Under the pieces are notes generated by a model. The model was not told the origin of the DNA, did not search any database, and worked only from the letters and a program-made list of their open reading frames with translations. This document shows, one piece after another, positions 16,418 to 23,481 of a stretch of 33,569 nucleotides of DNA. Numbering within the stretch: the stretch's first letter is position 1; the number at the start of each line of letters is the position of its first letter. The DNA is taken from positions 1 through 33,569 of the forward strand of contig JAFDWM010000019.1 in assembly GCA_018268455.1 (NCBI GenBank), read 5' to 3'. Origin of the DNA: Actinomycetota bacterium (GTDB lineage: Bacteria; Actinomycetota; Actinomycetes; Actinomycetales; Microbacteriaceae). The translations under genes were made by a program, and so were the position numbers.

Positions 16418-17173
16418 TCAGAGCACGCGCGCGAGGAAGTCCTTCGTGCGCTGATGCTGCGGATTCGCGAGCACCTCGCGCGGATCGCCCTCCTCGAGGA
16501 TGTGCCCGCCATCCATGAAGATGAGTCGCGAGCCGACCTCGCGCGCGAAGCCCATCTCGTGCGTGACGACCATCATCGTCATGCCCTCGTCGGCGAGCGT
16601 GCGCATCACCTGCAGCACCTCGCCCACGAGCTCGGGATCGAGCGCCGAGGTGGGCTCATCGAAGAGCATCATGTCGGGGTTCATGCACAGCGACCGCGCG
16701 ATCGCGACCCGCTGCTGCTGTCCGCCGGAGAGATGGCTCGGGTAGGCGTCGGCCTTGTGGCCCATGCCCACGCGCTCCAGCATCTCCCTGGCGACCCTCT
16801 CCGCCTCGGCCTTCCCGCGCTTCTTCACCTGGCGCTGGGCGATCGTGAGATTGCCGAGCACGCTCATGTGCGGGAACAGGTTGAAGCTCTGGAACACCAT
16901 GCCGATACGCGCACGCACCCGGTCGATGTCGATCTCGGGGTCGGTGATGTCGATCCCCTCGATGACGATCTTGCCGCCGGTCGGCTCCTCCAGCATGTTC
17001 ACCGAGCGCAGCAGGGTGGACTTGCCGGATCCGGACGGTCCGATCACGCACACGACCTCGCCCGCGTTCACGGTCAGGTCGATGCCCTTGAGCACCTCGT
17101 TGTCGCCGTAGTGCTTGACGAGGCTCTGGATATCGATCGCGGGCGCGTTCAGATTGATCAGGTCGGTGCTCAT
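16418..17173 (-). CDS. Polar amino acid ABC importer, ATP-binding subunit (GlnQ/GluA-like)
   Basis: A 251-residue ABC ATPase of the polar amino acid uptake class. Walker A is GPSGSGKST (about 43-51), the Q-loop FQSFNLF, the signature LSGGQQQR, Walker [14 protein letters not shown] and the switch His in VVTHEMGF. The segment after Walker A ([16 protein letters not shown]) is typical of GlnQ, HisP and GluA. It hydrolyses ATP on the cytosolic face to drive import through the permease encoded just upstream. The chosen ATG at 17173 overlaps the permease stop (ATGA), and codons further upstream belong to the permease overlap region. It is the last gene of the operon. Confidence 0.94.
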   Translation of the reverse strand: MSTDLINLNAPAIDIQSLVKHYGDNEVLKGIDLTVNAGEVVCVIGPSGSGKSTLLRSVNMLEEPTGGKIVIEGIDITDPEIDIDRVRARIGMVFQSFNLFPHMSVLGNLTIAQRQVKKRGKAEAERVAREMLERVGMGHKADAYPSHLSGGQQQRVAIARSLCMNPDMMLFDEPTSALDPELVGEVLQVMRTLADEGMTMMVVTHEMGFAREVGSRLIFMDGGHILEEGDPREVLANPQHQRTKDFLARVL

Positions 17174-17961
17174 CGTTCCCTCGCCATCCGCCGCTCGAGC
17201 CACGCCGTCAGACGCGTCAGCGGGATCGTCACGACCAGGTACAGCAGCGCCGCCATGACCATGGGCGTGGCGTTCGCGTAGGTGGACAGGCCGTTGCGGG
17301 CGTACGTCGTCAGCTCATAGGTGAGTGGCGTCGCCCCCGCGATGAAGAAGAGCGAGGTGTCCTTCAGCAGCAGCACGAACTCGTTCGTCAGCGGCGGGAT
17401 GATGATGCGGAACCCCTGCGGCAGCACGATGAAGACCATGGTCCTCGTCGGCGACATGCCCAGCGATCGAGACGCCTCGGTCTGACCCTTCGGCACCGCC
17501 TGGATCCCCGCGCGGATCGTCTCGGCCATGTAGGCCGAGCTCACCACGATGAGTCCGAGCGTCGCCGCTCCCACCGGTCCGCCGGGGATCTTGATGTGCA
17601 GCGCGATCGGCAGCATGAGCGCGAAGCCGAAGATCGTCATCAGCGCCGGAATGCCGCGGAAGAACTCGATCCACACCGTTGCCGCCCAGCGGAACGGCGG
17701 GATGCTGCTGAGCTTCATCAGCGCCAGGACGATGGCGAGGATGAGGCCGCCGGCGAAGGACTCGATCGTGAACAGCAGCGTGTTCTTCAAACCGACGGTG
17801 ATGATGCCGGGGAGCATCTTCAGCGCGACCTCGGGGTTTGCGAACTGCTTGGCGACGGTCGGCCAGTCCGTGACCGCCGCCGCCCACACGACCAGGCCGA
17901 TGATCACCGCATAGACGGTGTAGTGATAGACCCGCGTGCGGGTCCGTTTCTTCAGAGCCAT
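17170..17961 (-). CDS. Polar amino acid ABC importer, permease subunit
   Basis: A 263-residue inner-membrane permease of the HisM/GlnP family with about five to six helices. The EAA loop that docks on the ATPase is seen in [21 protein letters not shown] and the following [16 protein letters not shown], the standard signature for amino acid permeases. ETIRAGI precedes it. Only one permease gene is present, so it probably acts as a homodimer; C. glutamicum gluABCD has two. The ribosome binding site is weak, and the gene follows the lipoprotein gene after a 19-nt gap. Confidence 0.93.
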   Translation of the reverse strand: MALKKRTRTRVYHYTVYAVIIGLVVWAAAVTDWPTVAKQFANPEVALKMLPGIITVGLKNTLLFTIESFAGGLILAIVLALMKLSSIPPFRWAATVWIEFFRGIPALMTIFGFALMLPIALHIKIPGGPVGAATLGLIVVSSAYMAETIRAGIQAVPKGQTEASRSLGMSPTRTMVFIVLPQGFRIIIPPLTNEFVLLLKDTSLFFIAGATPLTYELTTYARNGLSTYANATPMVMAALLYLVVTIPLTRLTAWLERRMARER

Positions 17962-17980
17962 CTCGTGCGTCGAGCCCCGG

Positions 17981-18799
17981 TCACTTCGCGGTGAAGTACT
18001 TGTCGTAGATCTTCTGGTACTCGCCGTTGTCCTTGAGCGCCTTCAGCTGCTCGTCGACCGCCTTGCGCAGCGCCTCGTTCTTGCCCTTCGCGAACGCGAA
18101 GCCGTACTGCTCGTCGGTCTTGTAGGTCTCGACGACCTTGTAGGAGGGGTCGTCCTTCTCGTGCTGCACGTTGACCGGCAGGTCCTGCAGGATCGCGTCG
18201 ATCTGACCGCCCTGCAGGGCCGGCCACAGCACGCCGTCGTCGGAGAACTGCACCAGGTTCGCGCCCTTGGCGTGCTCCTTCGCGTAGTTCTCGCCGGTGG
18301 TGCCCTGCTGCACGCCGACGTTCTTGCCGCTGAGACCGTTGATGTCCTTGATGCCGGAGCTGGTCTTGACCAGCAGCGACTGCAGCGAGTCGTAGTAGCC
18401 CTCGGAGAAGTCGATGTTCTTCTTGCGCTCGTCCGTGATGGTCATCGCGGAGGCGCCCATGTCGCACTGCCCGGCGAGCAGCGCCGCACCCGACTGCAGG
18501 GTGTCGAAGTTCGTGACCTGGAACTGGGTCTTCAGACCCAGCTTGTCGCCGATCGCGGTGAGCAGGTCGACGTCGAAGCCGGTGTACTGGCCGGAGCCTG
18601 CCGTCTCCTCGTACTCGAAGGGCTTGTACGGGATGTCCGAGCAGACGGTGAGGGTGCCTGCGGTGATCAGGCCGTAGTCCGTGCCGCCGCCGGCGGCCGC
18701 GGTCGGGTCGGCGCCCGCGCCGCCGGAGCAGCCGACGAGGGCGAGGGAGGCGGCCGCCGCGAGGGCGAATCCGTAGGCGATCTTCGAGCGACGTTCCAT
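17981..18799 (-). CDS. Polar amino acid ABC importer, substrate-binding lipoprotein
   Basis: A 272-residue family 3 solute-binding protein. The N-terminus is a lipoprotein signal: MERRSKIAYG, a hydrophobic stretch and the lipobox LVGC with the lipidated Cys at 24. Family 3 features follow: LTVCSDIPYKPFEYE, GFDVDLLTAIGDKLGL, NFDTLQSGAALLAGQCDMGASAMTIT, and Lys/Gly-rich VGVQQGTTGENYA. The ligand is a polar amino acid, possibly glutamate or glutamine, but this cannot be fixed from sequence. The ATG at 18799 is chosen because AGGAGT lies 5 nt upstream and gives a proper signal peptide; an in-frame upstream start would bury it. First gene of the importer operon. Confidence 0.93.
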   Translation of the reverse strand: MERRSKIAYGFALAAAASLALVGCSGGAGADPTAAAGGGTDYGLITAGTLTVCSDIPYKPFEYEETAGSGQYTGFDVDLLTAIGDKLGLKTQFQVTNFDTLQSGAALLAGQCDMGASAMTITDERKKNIDFSEGYYDSLQSLLVKTSSGIKDINGLSGKNVGVQQGTTGENYAKEHAKGANLVQFSDDGVLWPALQGGQIDAILQDLPVNVQHEKDDPSYKVVETYKTDEQYGFAFAKGKNEALRKAVDEQLKALKDNGEYQKIYDKYFTAK

Positions 18800-18864
18800 G
18801 TTCGACTCCTGTGTCGAGGACACTGTGTCCTGGTGCGGGTTGCCCATCATCTTGACATGGTGCG

Positions 18865-18880
18865 GTTACCGCGATGTAAC
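18865..18880. promoter_or_regulatory. GlnR/MtrA-like box upstream of the amino acid importer
   Basis: GTTAC and GTAAC are separated by exactly 6 nt (GTTACCGCGATGTAAC), forming an inverted repeat about 70 bp upstream of the lipoprotein start. The layout resembles the actinobacterial GlnR half-site pair (gTnAc-n6-GaAAc). MtrA, which prefers GTAAC repeats, is an alternative. Position next to a putative promoter fits an activator or repressor of amino acid uptake. Assignment to a specific regulator is inference. Confidence 0.4.
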
Positions 18881-18927
18881 GGAATTCGTCCTGCCGCACC
18901 GCGGAGGCGGGCGCAAGACCTTCAGCA

Positions 18928-18943
18928 CCGCAGAATTCCGCGG
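18928..18943. repeat. 16-bp near-perfect palindrome centred on GAATTC
   Basis: CCGCAGAATTCCGCGG is a palindrome except for one base pair (A/C flanking the GAATTC core). A second GGAATTC lies 45 bp nearer to the importer gene. Both are in the 229-bp gap between the Dabb gene and the importer lipoprotein gene. They could be operators; no regulator is obvious. Confidence 0.35.
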
Positions 18944-19028
18944 TTTCGGACGCTGCGACGGGCCTCAGAATATCTGGGATCCGAGACAGCGTGTCGTGGC
19001 CGAGCGCGCCGCGCCGGTGCGTCGTCCG

Positions 19029-19331
19029 TCAGATCGTGAAGTCGACTGCCGAGCGGGAGCCCGTCACGGCGCGCACGTACGCGATGACCTCCTGATGCGC
19101 GGGGTGCACCTGGTAGGCCTGGAGTCCGTCCTCGTCGTCGAAGTCGGCGACGAGGGTGACGTCCCAGTTGCCGTCGATCGCGAGGGCGTTCACGCCGGTG
19201 GACAGCGAGCGGATAGACGGCACGACGCCGACGAGCGCCTGCAGCCGCGAGGCCACGCCGGCCGCGTGCTCGGCACGCTCGGCCGGATCCTCCGTGGCCA
19301 TCTTCCAGGTCACCACATGCCGCAGCGTCAT
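19029..19331 (-). CDS. Dabb (stress-responsive alpha/beta barrel) domain protein
   Basis: A 100-residue single-domain protein of the Dabb family (PF07876), a dimeric ferredoxin-like fold. The pattern MTLRHVVTWKM at the N-terminus, a helix with L-x-x-L-x-G-x-x-P (LQALVGVVPSIRSLSTG), DVTLVADFDDEDGLQAYQVHPAHQEV and the end VDFTI follow the family closely. Members are often of unknown function; some plant ones are cyclases. The start ATG has GGAG 7-10 nt upstream. It lies 55 bp downstream of the glutaredoxin-like gene. Confidence 0.87.
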   Translation of the reverse strand: MTLRHVVTWKMATEDPAERAEHAAGVASRLQALVGVVPSIRSLSTGVNALAIDGNWDVTLVADFDDEDGLQAYQVHPAHQEVIAYVRAVTGSRSAVDFTI

Positions 19332-19386
19332 GGCGTCACTCCCTCTGCCGCGGTCGCGGCGTCGTCGTCCATACTCTGGGGCCGTG

Positions 19387-19656
19387 TCAGCGCCCGGCCG
19401 CGCGCTCGGCGAGCGCCTGCCGCAGTCGATCCGGCGCGATCCGCCAGTGCCCGTGCAGCTCGCCGTCGATCAGCAGCACCGGGATCTTCTCCCAGTACTG
19501 CTCGTACAGTTGAGGATCGTCGAGGATCGACAGTTCGGTGATCTCGAGCTCTTCGGCGAGCGCGTCGGGGAGGTCGGCGACCACCGCGTCCACCACATCG
19601 GAGGCCACCTCGCACAGATGGCAGTCGGGCTTGCCGATGAGCGTCAGCTCGATCAC
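19387..19656 (-). CDS. Glutaredoxin-like (DUF836) thiol-disulfide protein
   Basis: An 89-residue thioredoxin-fold protein with a CxxC redox pair in KPDCHLCEVA (Cys 12 and 15), a cis-Pro segment KIPVLLIDGELHGHWRI and the C-terminal helix DRLRQAL. This is the DUF836 glutaredoxin-like family, small cytosolic thiol reductants of unknown partner. The start is GTG at 19656, which overlaps the rhodanese stop as GTGA; upstream in-frame residues are out of the conserved domain. Coupling to a rhodanese suggests a shared role in sulfur transfer or thiol repair. Confidence 0.85.
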   Translation of the reverse strand: MIELTLIGKPDCHLCEVASDVVDAVVADLPDALAEELEITELSILDDPQLYEQYWEKIPVLLIDGELHGHWRIAPDRLRQALAERAAGR

Positions 19657-19970
19657 CGGGCGTCGTTCTCCGAATCCGGGATCTCGACCTCGCGGCCCTC
19701 GGCGATCCATTCCGCCGTGCCGCCCTCGACGTTGGTGACGTCGTAGCCGCGTGCCTCCAGCGCCTCGACGACGCGCGCGGAGCGGCCGCCGAGCTGGCAG
19801 ATCACGTCGAAGGCGACGTCGGGCAGCCGGTCCAGCAGGTCGCCGATCTCCGACATGGGCAGGTTCACGGCGCCGGGCACGTGGCCGGACGCGAACTCGG
19901 CGCGCTCGCGCACGTCGATGAGCGGCGTGTCGGTGCGGTCGGCGAGCTGGGCGACGGTGATCGTCTTCAT
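19653..19970 (-). CDS. Single-domain rhodanese (sulfurtransferase)
   Basis: A 105-residue rhodanese domain. The conserved LIDVRERAEFASGHVPGAVNLP is present at 18-39, and the active-site loop is CQLGGRS with the catalytic Cys at 58 followed by the CxxGxR pattern. The ending NVEGGTAEWI is the usual GG-x-x-x-W motif. Such proteins carry a persulfide on the Cys and pass sulfur to acceptors (GlpE-like). The ATG at 19970 is preferred over an upstream GTG because MKTITVAQL starts the domain. It is followed, with a 4-nt overlap, by the glutaredoxin-like gene. Confidence 0.9.
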   Translation of the reverse strand: MKTITVAQLADRTDTPLIDVRERAEFASGHVPGAVNLPMSEIGDLLDRLPDVAFDVICQLGGRSARVVEALEARGYDVTNVEGGTAEWIAEGREVEIPDSENDAR

Positions 19971-20002
19971 GGATCCGATTCTTCCAGACCGGGAGAGCAC
20001 GA

Positions 20003-20035
20003 AGCGCCCCGGCGATCGAATCGATCGGGGGCGCT
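20003..20035 (-). terminator. Terminator-like hairpin after the bS22 gene
   Basis: Outer arms AGCGCCCC (20003-20010) and GGGGCGCT (20028-20035) and inner arms CGATCG (20013-20018) and CGATCG (20022-20027) form a 14-bp stem with a 2-nt bulge and an AAT loop. It sits between the bS22 stop and the rhodanese start on the same strand. No T-tract follows on either strand. Confidence 0.6.
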
Positions 20036-20063
20036 CAGTGACTTGCGCGCTCGGCGCGGCCGC

Positions 20064-20162
20064 TTACTTCTTGTTGCGGCGCTGGTGGCGAGTCTTGCGA
20101 AGCAGCTTGCGGTGCTTCTTCTTCGCCATGCGCTTGCGGCGCTTCTTGATGACAGAACCCAC
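20064..20162 (-). CDS. 30S ribosomal protein bS22 (AURKAIP1/COX24 domain)
   Basis: A 32-residue, extremely basic protein (MGSVIKKRRKRMAKKKHRK at the N-terminus, ending RQRRNKK-like with HQRRNKK). Over half of the residues are Lys or Arg. It matches the tiny actinobacterial ribosomal protein found in mycobacterial 30S subunits (bS22; Rv0500B in M. tuberculosis). The start is GTG at 20160-20162, preceded by TGAGG at 6-10 nt; translation from it gives the conserved GSVIKKRRKRM. A TAGACT -10 box lies 79 nt upstream and a hairpin follows 28 nt downstream. Its upstream neighbour is the small HTH gene, the same pair as Rv0500A-Rv0500B. Confidence 0.93.
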   Translation of the reverse strand: MGSVIKKRRKRMAKKKHRKLLRKTRHQRRNKK

Positions 20163-20240
20163 GGAAACCTCACTACGTCAGGGGCTGGGCGTCGTACACG
20201 GACGATGCCCGGGATCGCGGCATGGAAAATGCCTCGGGAC

Positions 20241-20246
20241 AGTCTA
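20241..20246 (-). promoter_or_regulatory. -10 box (TAGACT) for the bS22 gene
   Basis: TAGACT on the minus strand gives a start near 20234 and a leader of about 72 nt before the GTG at 20162. The bS22 gene thus probably has its own promoter apart from the HTH gene. No clear -35 hexamer. Confidence 0.45.
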
Positions 20247-20299
20247 GCGCATGCCGCCGTGCGCGCCGACGCAGCCCGCGCTCCGCGCACCCCGAGACG

Positions 20300-20494
20300 T
20301 CAGCCGGCGTCGGCGACGGGCTTGTGCAGCAGGGCGGTCACGGCGGATTCCGGCACGCGGTAGCTGCGCCCGAAGCGGATCGCCGGAAGCTCGCCGGCGT
20401 GCACGAGGCGGTACACGGTCATCTTGGACACGCGCATGATCGCCGCCACCTCGGCGACCGTCAAGAAGCGCACATCCGGAAGCTGTTCGGCCAT
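20300..20494 (-). CDS. Small MerR/excisionase-type HTH DNA-binding protein (BldC-like)
   Basis: A 64-residue protein made almost entirely of one winged HTH: FLTVAEVAAIMRVSKMTVYRLVHAGELPAIRFGRSYRVPESAV (10-52). This is the helix_turn_helix_17/excisionase-like class that includes BldC and M. tuberculosis Rv0500A. It is probably a nucleoid-type or developmental transcription factor; no phage genes are nearby, so it is not a true excisionase here. An in-frame ATG 15 nt upstream (20509) also exists, but GGGGAG abuts it too closely to serve as a ribosome binding site, so I prefer 20494; GTG at 20500 is also possible. It lies upstream of bS22 as in mycobacteria. Confidence 0.87.
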   Translation of the reverse strand: MAEQLPDVRFLTVAEVAAIMRVSKMTVYRLVHAGELPAIRFGRSYRVPESAVTALLHKPVADAG

Positions 20495-20544
20495 CCCCAC
20501 GACCCCCATCTCCCCGCGGACGGAGTGCCGAGCGGGTTGCGACA

Positions 20545-20574
20545 ACTGTAGGGGCTGGCGGAGACGCGTGTAAA
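20545..20574 (-). promoter_or_regulatory. Sigma-A-type promoter of the small HTH gene
   Basis: On the minus strand TTTACA (20569-20574) and TACAGT (20545-20550) are separated by 18 nt, the best -35/-10 pair in the window. The start would be near 20538, giving a leader of about 40 nt. A strong promoter suits a regulator expressed throughout growth. Confidence 0.6.
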
Positions 20575-20613
20575 CCCATGAGACCGCTGTGACAGGTGAT
20601 CCCCAGCGCGAGG

Positions 20614-21579
20614 TCAGGATCCTGCGCTGCGTGCGACCCGCTCGAGAGCCTCCCTGCGCACCTGTCGCTCGTTCTTCTGCGCCGTGCGCAGCGCCTTCTC
20701 CGCCTCGCGGACGCTCTTCGCCGCCGCCCGGAGCCGCTTGTCCGCGGCGAGCGCCGGATCCTCCGCGAGGACGGCCGGATCCGCCGCGACGCCCTGCCCG
20801 CTCGCCGCGCCCGCACGACTCGCGACGGTCTTCGCGATGTGCGCCTCGATGCCGTCCAGCACCCGTTCGATGCCGAACGCCATCGGATCCTGCGCCGAGG
20901 TCATGACGCCCGCCTGCAGCGCCGCCCGCGCATGCGGGTACTCGTCGCCGTCGACGAGCGCCAGGAACAGCGCGGACTCGCGCGCGGCGATCTCCGGCAT
21001 GCTCAATCCGCTCGTCCGCGCGGTCTCGGCGTAACCCGCCGCGACCGTGCCGGCCCAGCGTGCCTGGCCCATGATCGCGAGCATCGCGGCGATCCGGTCG
21101 TCGGGACCGAGCGCGGACCCGGCGAAGGCGGCGAGATAGGCGTCCATCCAGGCGGCGGTGCTCGGCGTCGCGGGAGTGCCCGTGATCGGCAGACTCAGCA
21201 TCCACGGATGCGCGAGGAGCACCGCGAGCTGGGCACGATAGAGCCGCTCGGCCTCGATCCGCCAGCCGGTCGGCGCCGCGCCGACCTCGGCCAGCGGCGG
21301 CAGGCCCGCGGCCTCCTCGGACATCAGCAGCAGCAGGTCGTCCTTCGCCGTGACGTAGCGATACAGCGACATCGGCGTGAAGCCGAGCGCCTTCGCCACC
21401 GCTGCCATCGAGACCGCGCCGAGCCCGTCCCGGTCGGCGAGCGCGACCGCCGCCTCGACGATCCGCTCCACGCTCATCTCACGCTTGGGCCCGCGCTGCG
21501 GGCTCGCCGCCATTCCCCAGGCGAGGGCGACGCCGTGCGGGAGATCGGGCAGCTCGGGGGCATCGGGCGCTTCGGTCAT
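20614..21579 (-). CDS. TetR-family repressor with long C-terminal extension
   Basis: A 321-residue regulator. The HTH is at about 36-80: SVERIVEAAVALADRDGLGAVSMAAVAKALGFTPMSLYRYVTAKDDLL, a textbook TetR N-terminus. A TetR_C-type ligand domain follows (about 100-230). The last 65 residues (VLAEDPALAADKRLRAAAKSVREAEKALRTAQKNERQVRREAL) look like a charged coiled coil, unusual for the family. The ATG start is 6 nt after a TATCCT -10 box (leaderless). It is divergent from a DrrAB-type exporter, and palindromes fill the space between, so it probably represses both itself and the exporter and is relieved by an exported compound. Confidence 0.9.
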   Translation of the reverse strand: MTEAPDAPELPDLPHGVALAWGMAASPQRGPKREMSVERIVEAAVALADRDGLGAVSMAAVAKALGFTPMSLYRYVTAKDDLLLLMSEEAAGLPPLAEVGAAPTGWRIEAERLYRAQLAVLLAHPWMLSLPITGTPATPSTAAWMDAYLAAFAGSALGPDDRIAAMLAIMGQARWAGTVAAGYAETARTSGLSMPEIAARESALFLALVDGDEYPHARAALQAGVMTSAQDPMAFGIERVLDGIEAHIAKTVASRAGAASGQGVAADPAVLAEDPALAADKRLRAAAKSVREAEKALRTAQKNERQVRREALERVARSAGS

Positions 21580-21585
21580 GGATCC

Positions 21586-21591
21586 AGGATA
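21586..21591 (-). promoter_or_regulatory. -10 box (TATCCT) of a leaderless promoter for the TetR gene
   Basis: TATCCT on the minus strand is 6 nt before the ATG at 21579. The operator palindrome at 21594-21614 begins 2 bp upstream, so bound repressor would cover the -35 region and block polymerase (autorepression). Confidence 0.55.
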
Positions 21592-21593
21592 GG

Positions 21594-21634
21594 ACTGTTT
21601 ACTTCATAAACAGTGTGTTACTGTCATAAACAGT
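21594..21634. promoter_or_regulatory. Tandem operators between the TetR gene and the exporter
   Basis: Operator 1 has perfect 8-bp arms ACTGTTTA and TAAACAGT around 5 nt (21594-21614). Operator 2 has ACTGT and ACAGT around 5 nt (21620-21634). The half-site CATAAACAGT occurs twice, exactly 20 bp apart (two helical turns), so two dimers could bind the same face. A possible exporter promoter (TTACTG at 21618, 17 nt, CATACA at 21641) lies under operator 2. The AT-rich patch stands out from its surroundings. Confidence 0.7.
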
Positions 21635-21661
21635 TTTATCCATACACAGAAGGGACCCGCG

Positions 21662-22564
21662 ATGACCACGGCCATCGAGGTCAGCGATCTGACCAAGCAG
21701 TACCGCGGCGCACCCGTGCTGCGCGGAGTCGACCTGCGAGCTGAGCAGGGCGAGGTCCTCGCCCTGCTCGGCTCCAACGGGGCGGGCAAGACCACCACGA
21801 TCTCCATCCTCACCACGCTCCTGCGTGCCGATGGCGGCACGGCGACCGTCGCCGGGTGCGACGTGCACCGCGACCCGGAGGGCGTCCGCCGGCGCATCTC
21901 GCTCACCGGCCAGTCCGCCGCCGTCGACGACGCGCTCACCGGGGTGGAGAACGTCGTCATGCTCTGCCGCCTGTCCGGCCTCTCCCCTCGTGCGGCCCGG
22001 CATCGCGCCGGCGAGCTGCTCGAGCGGTTCGCCCTCACCGACGCCGGATCACGCCGCGTCAAGACCTACTCCGGCGGCATGCGGCGCCGGCTCGACCTCG
22101 CTCTGAGCTTCGTCGTGCGCCCGGAGGTGCTGTTCCTCGACGAGCCGACGACGGGCGTGGATCCGCGCAGCCGCCTCGACCTGTGGGAGGTGATCCGATC
22201 ACTCGCCGACGCCGGTACGACCGTCTTCCTCACCACGCAGTATCTCGAGGAGGCCGACCGTCTCGCGAACCGGATTGCCGTGCTGCACGAGGGCCGGATC
22301 ATCCGCACCGGCACCGCGGGCGAGCTCAAGGCGCAGTTCGGATCAGACACGCTCGTCGCCGAGGACGCCGCCGGCACCGTGATCGCCGAGATCCCCACCG
22401 ACGGATCGATCGCCGGCCTGCGCCGCGCGCTCGACGAGCTCGACGACGCCGACCCGTCCCGTCGGCCCGCGAGCGTGCAGCTGCGCCGTCCCACGCTCGA
22501 CGATGTCTTCCTCACCCTCACCGCGACCGACGCCGATCGCCCAGCCGTCAAGGAGTTCGCATGA
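21662..22564 (+). CDS. Exporter ABC ATPase, DrrA family
   Basis: A 300-residue ATPase of the daunorubicin-resistance (DrrA) group. Walker A GSNGAGKTTT (about 37-46), signature YSGGMRRRLDLAL, Walker B LFLDEPTTGVD and switch TTQYLEEADRLANRI are all present. The C-terminal extension (residues 225-295, ending with RPTLDDVFLTLT) is the regulatory tail typical of DrrA, which couples the ATPase to its permease. The ATG has AGAAGGGA 7 nt upstream. The stop overlaps the permease start (ATGA). Likely substrates are hydrophobic toxic compounds; the specific one is not predictable. Confidence 0.93.
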   Translation: MTTAIEVSDLTKQYRGAPVLRGVDLRAEQGEVLALLGSNGAGKTTTISILTTLLRADGGTATVAGCDVHRDPEGVRRRISLTGQSAAVDDALTGVENVVMLCRLSGLSPRAARHRAGELLERFALTDAGSRRVKTYSGGMRRRLDLALSFVVRPEVLFLDEPTTGVDPRSRLDLWEVIRSLADAGTTVFLTTQYLEEADRLANRIAVLHEGRIIRTGTAGELKAQFGSDTLVAEDAAGTVIAEIPTDGSIAGLRRALDELDDADPSRRPASVQLRRPTLDDVFLTLTATDADRPAVKEFA

Positions 22565-23376
22565 CCGCGCTCACCGCACCCGCTTCCCTCCGCCCGGCCG
22601 GATCCGCGGGCGTCCGCCCCCGCCTGCGCGGGCTGAGAGCCGAAGCCGTCTTCGTCAAGCGCAGCCTCATCCTGTCGCTGCGCGACGGCGAGACGCTCTC
22701 GATGTCGATCATGCTGCCGGTCGCACTCATGCTGCTGTTCACCTACGTGTTCGGCGGCGCGATCGAGAACGACGGGTCGTACGTCGACTACGTCGTGCCC
22801 GGGATCATCCTGCTCTGCGCCGGGTTCGGCGCGGGGTCGACCGCGACCTACGTGTCGCGCGACATGTCCACCGGCATCATCGACCGGATCCGCACCATGC
22901 CGCTGCGACCCGGATCCGTGCTCACCGGGCACGTGATCGCGAGTCTCGTCCGCAACCTCGTCGCGACCGCGGTGGTGTTCGCGGTGGCGCTGCTGGTGGG
23001 CTTCCGGCCGAGCGCCGGGCCCCTGCAGTGGGTCGCGGCGTTCGCGATGATCGCCGTCTACATCCTGGTGATCACCTACCTGTTCGCGGCCATCGGGCTC
23101 GCCTCCGGCAGCCCGGAAGCCGCGGCGGGGTACGGCTTCATCCTCATGTTCGTGCCCTACCTGTCCAGCGCGTTCGTGCCCGTGCACACCATGCCGACGT
23201 GGCTGCAGTGGATCGCGGAGAACCAGCCGATCACGCCCATCATCGAGACCATCCGCGGCCTGCTCATGGGCACCGAACTGAAGGCGCAGCCGCTCTGGGC
23301 GCTCGGCTGGTGCGCCCTGATCCTGGTGATCGCGGTGCTCTGGGGACGCTGGCTGTTCGGCCGCGCGCGGCGCTGA
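22561..23376 (+). CDS. Exporter ABC permease, DrrB family (ABC-2 type)
   Basis: A 271-residue ABC-2 permease with six predicted helices. The N-terminal coupling region (VFVKRSLILSLRDGETLSMSIMLPVALMLLFTYVFG) and the sequence STATYVSRDMSTGIIDRIRTMPLRPGSVLTGH match DrrB-type exporters, as does the later FVPYLSSAFVPVHTMP WLQWIAENQPITPIIETIRGLLMG segment. It forms the membrane channel for the ATPase encoded immediately upstream. The ATG overlaps the ATPase stop by 4 nt. Downstream lies a structured intergenic element before the convergent ArsR gene. Confidence 0.92.
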   Translation: MTALTAPASLRPAGSAGVRPRLRGLRAEAVFVKRSLILSLRDGETLSMSIMLPVALMLLFTYVFGGAIENDGSYVDYVVPGIILLCAGFGAGSTATYVSRDMSTGIIDRIRTMPLRPGSVLTGHVIASLVRNLVATAVVFAVALLVGFRPSAGPLQWVAAFAMIAVYILVITYLFAAIGLASGSPEAAAGYGFILMFVPYLSSAFVPVHTMPTWLQWIAENQPITPIIETIRGLLMGTELKAQPLWALGWCALILVIAVLWGRWLFGRARR

Positions 23377-23395
23377 CCGGATCCGCCTTCATGCT

Positions 23396-23459
23396 CGCGC
23401 TGTGCTTTCCTCGGATCGCTGCAGATAACTGTGCGGCGCAGCCAGGAAAAAGCAGCGCG
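23396..23459. repeat. Structured intergenic element, copy A (GATAACTG hairpin)
   Basis: The convergent gap between the exporter permease and arsR folds into one long hairpin. Outer arms CGCGCTG (23396-23402) and CAGCGCG (23453-23459) pair. TTTCCT and AGGAAA pair inside a 3x3 internal loop, and CGCTGCA/TGCGGCG close the loop GATAACTG (23424-23431). A related sequence lies at about 31298-31350, with 38 of 53 aligned positions equal by hand alignment. It probably terminates transcription from both sides; what else it does is unknown. Confidence 0.6.
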
Positions 23460-23481
23460 AACGTGCGGGAAGGGCGGGCCC

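Noticed and set aside
20300-20513. Excisionase of a mobile element
   Set aside because: The HTH belongs to the same class, but there is no integrase, att site or phage gene; the bS22 neighbour points to the chromosomal regulator.
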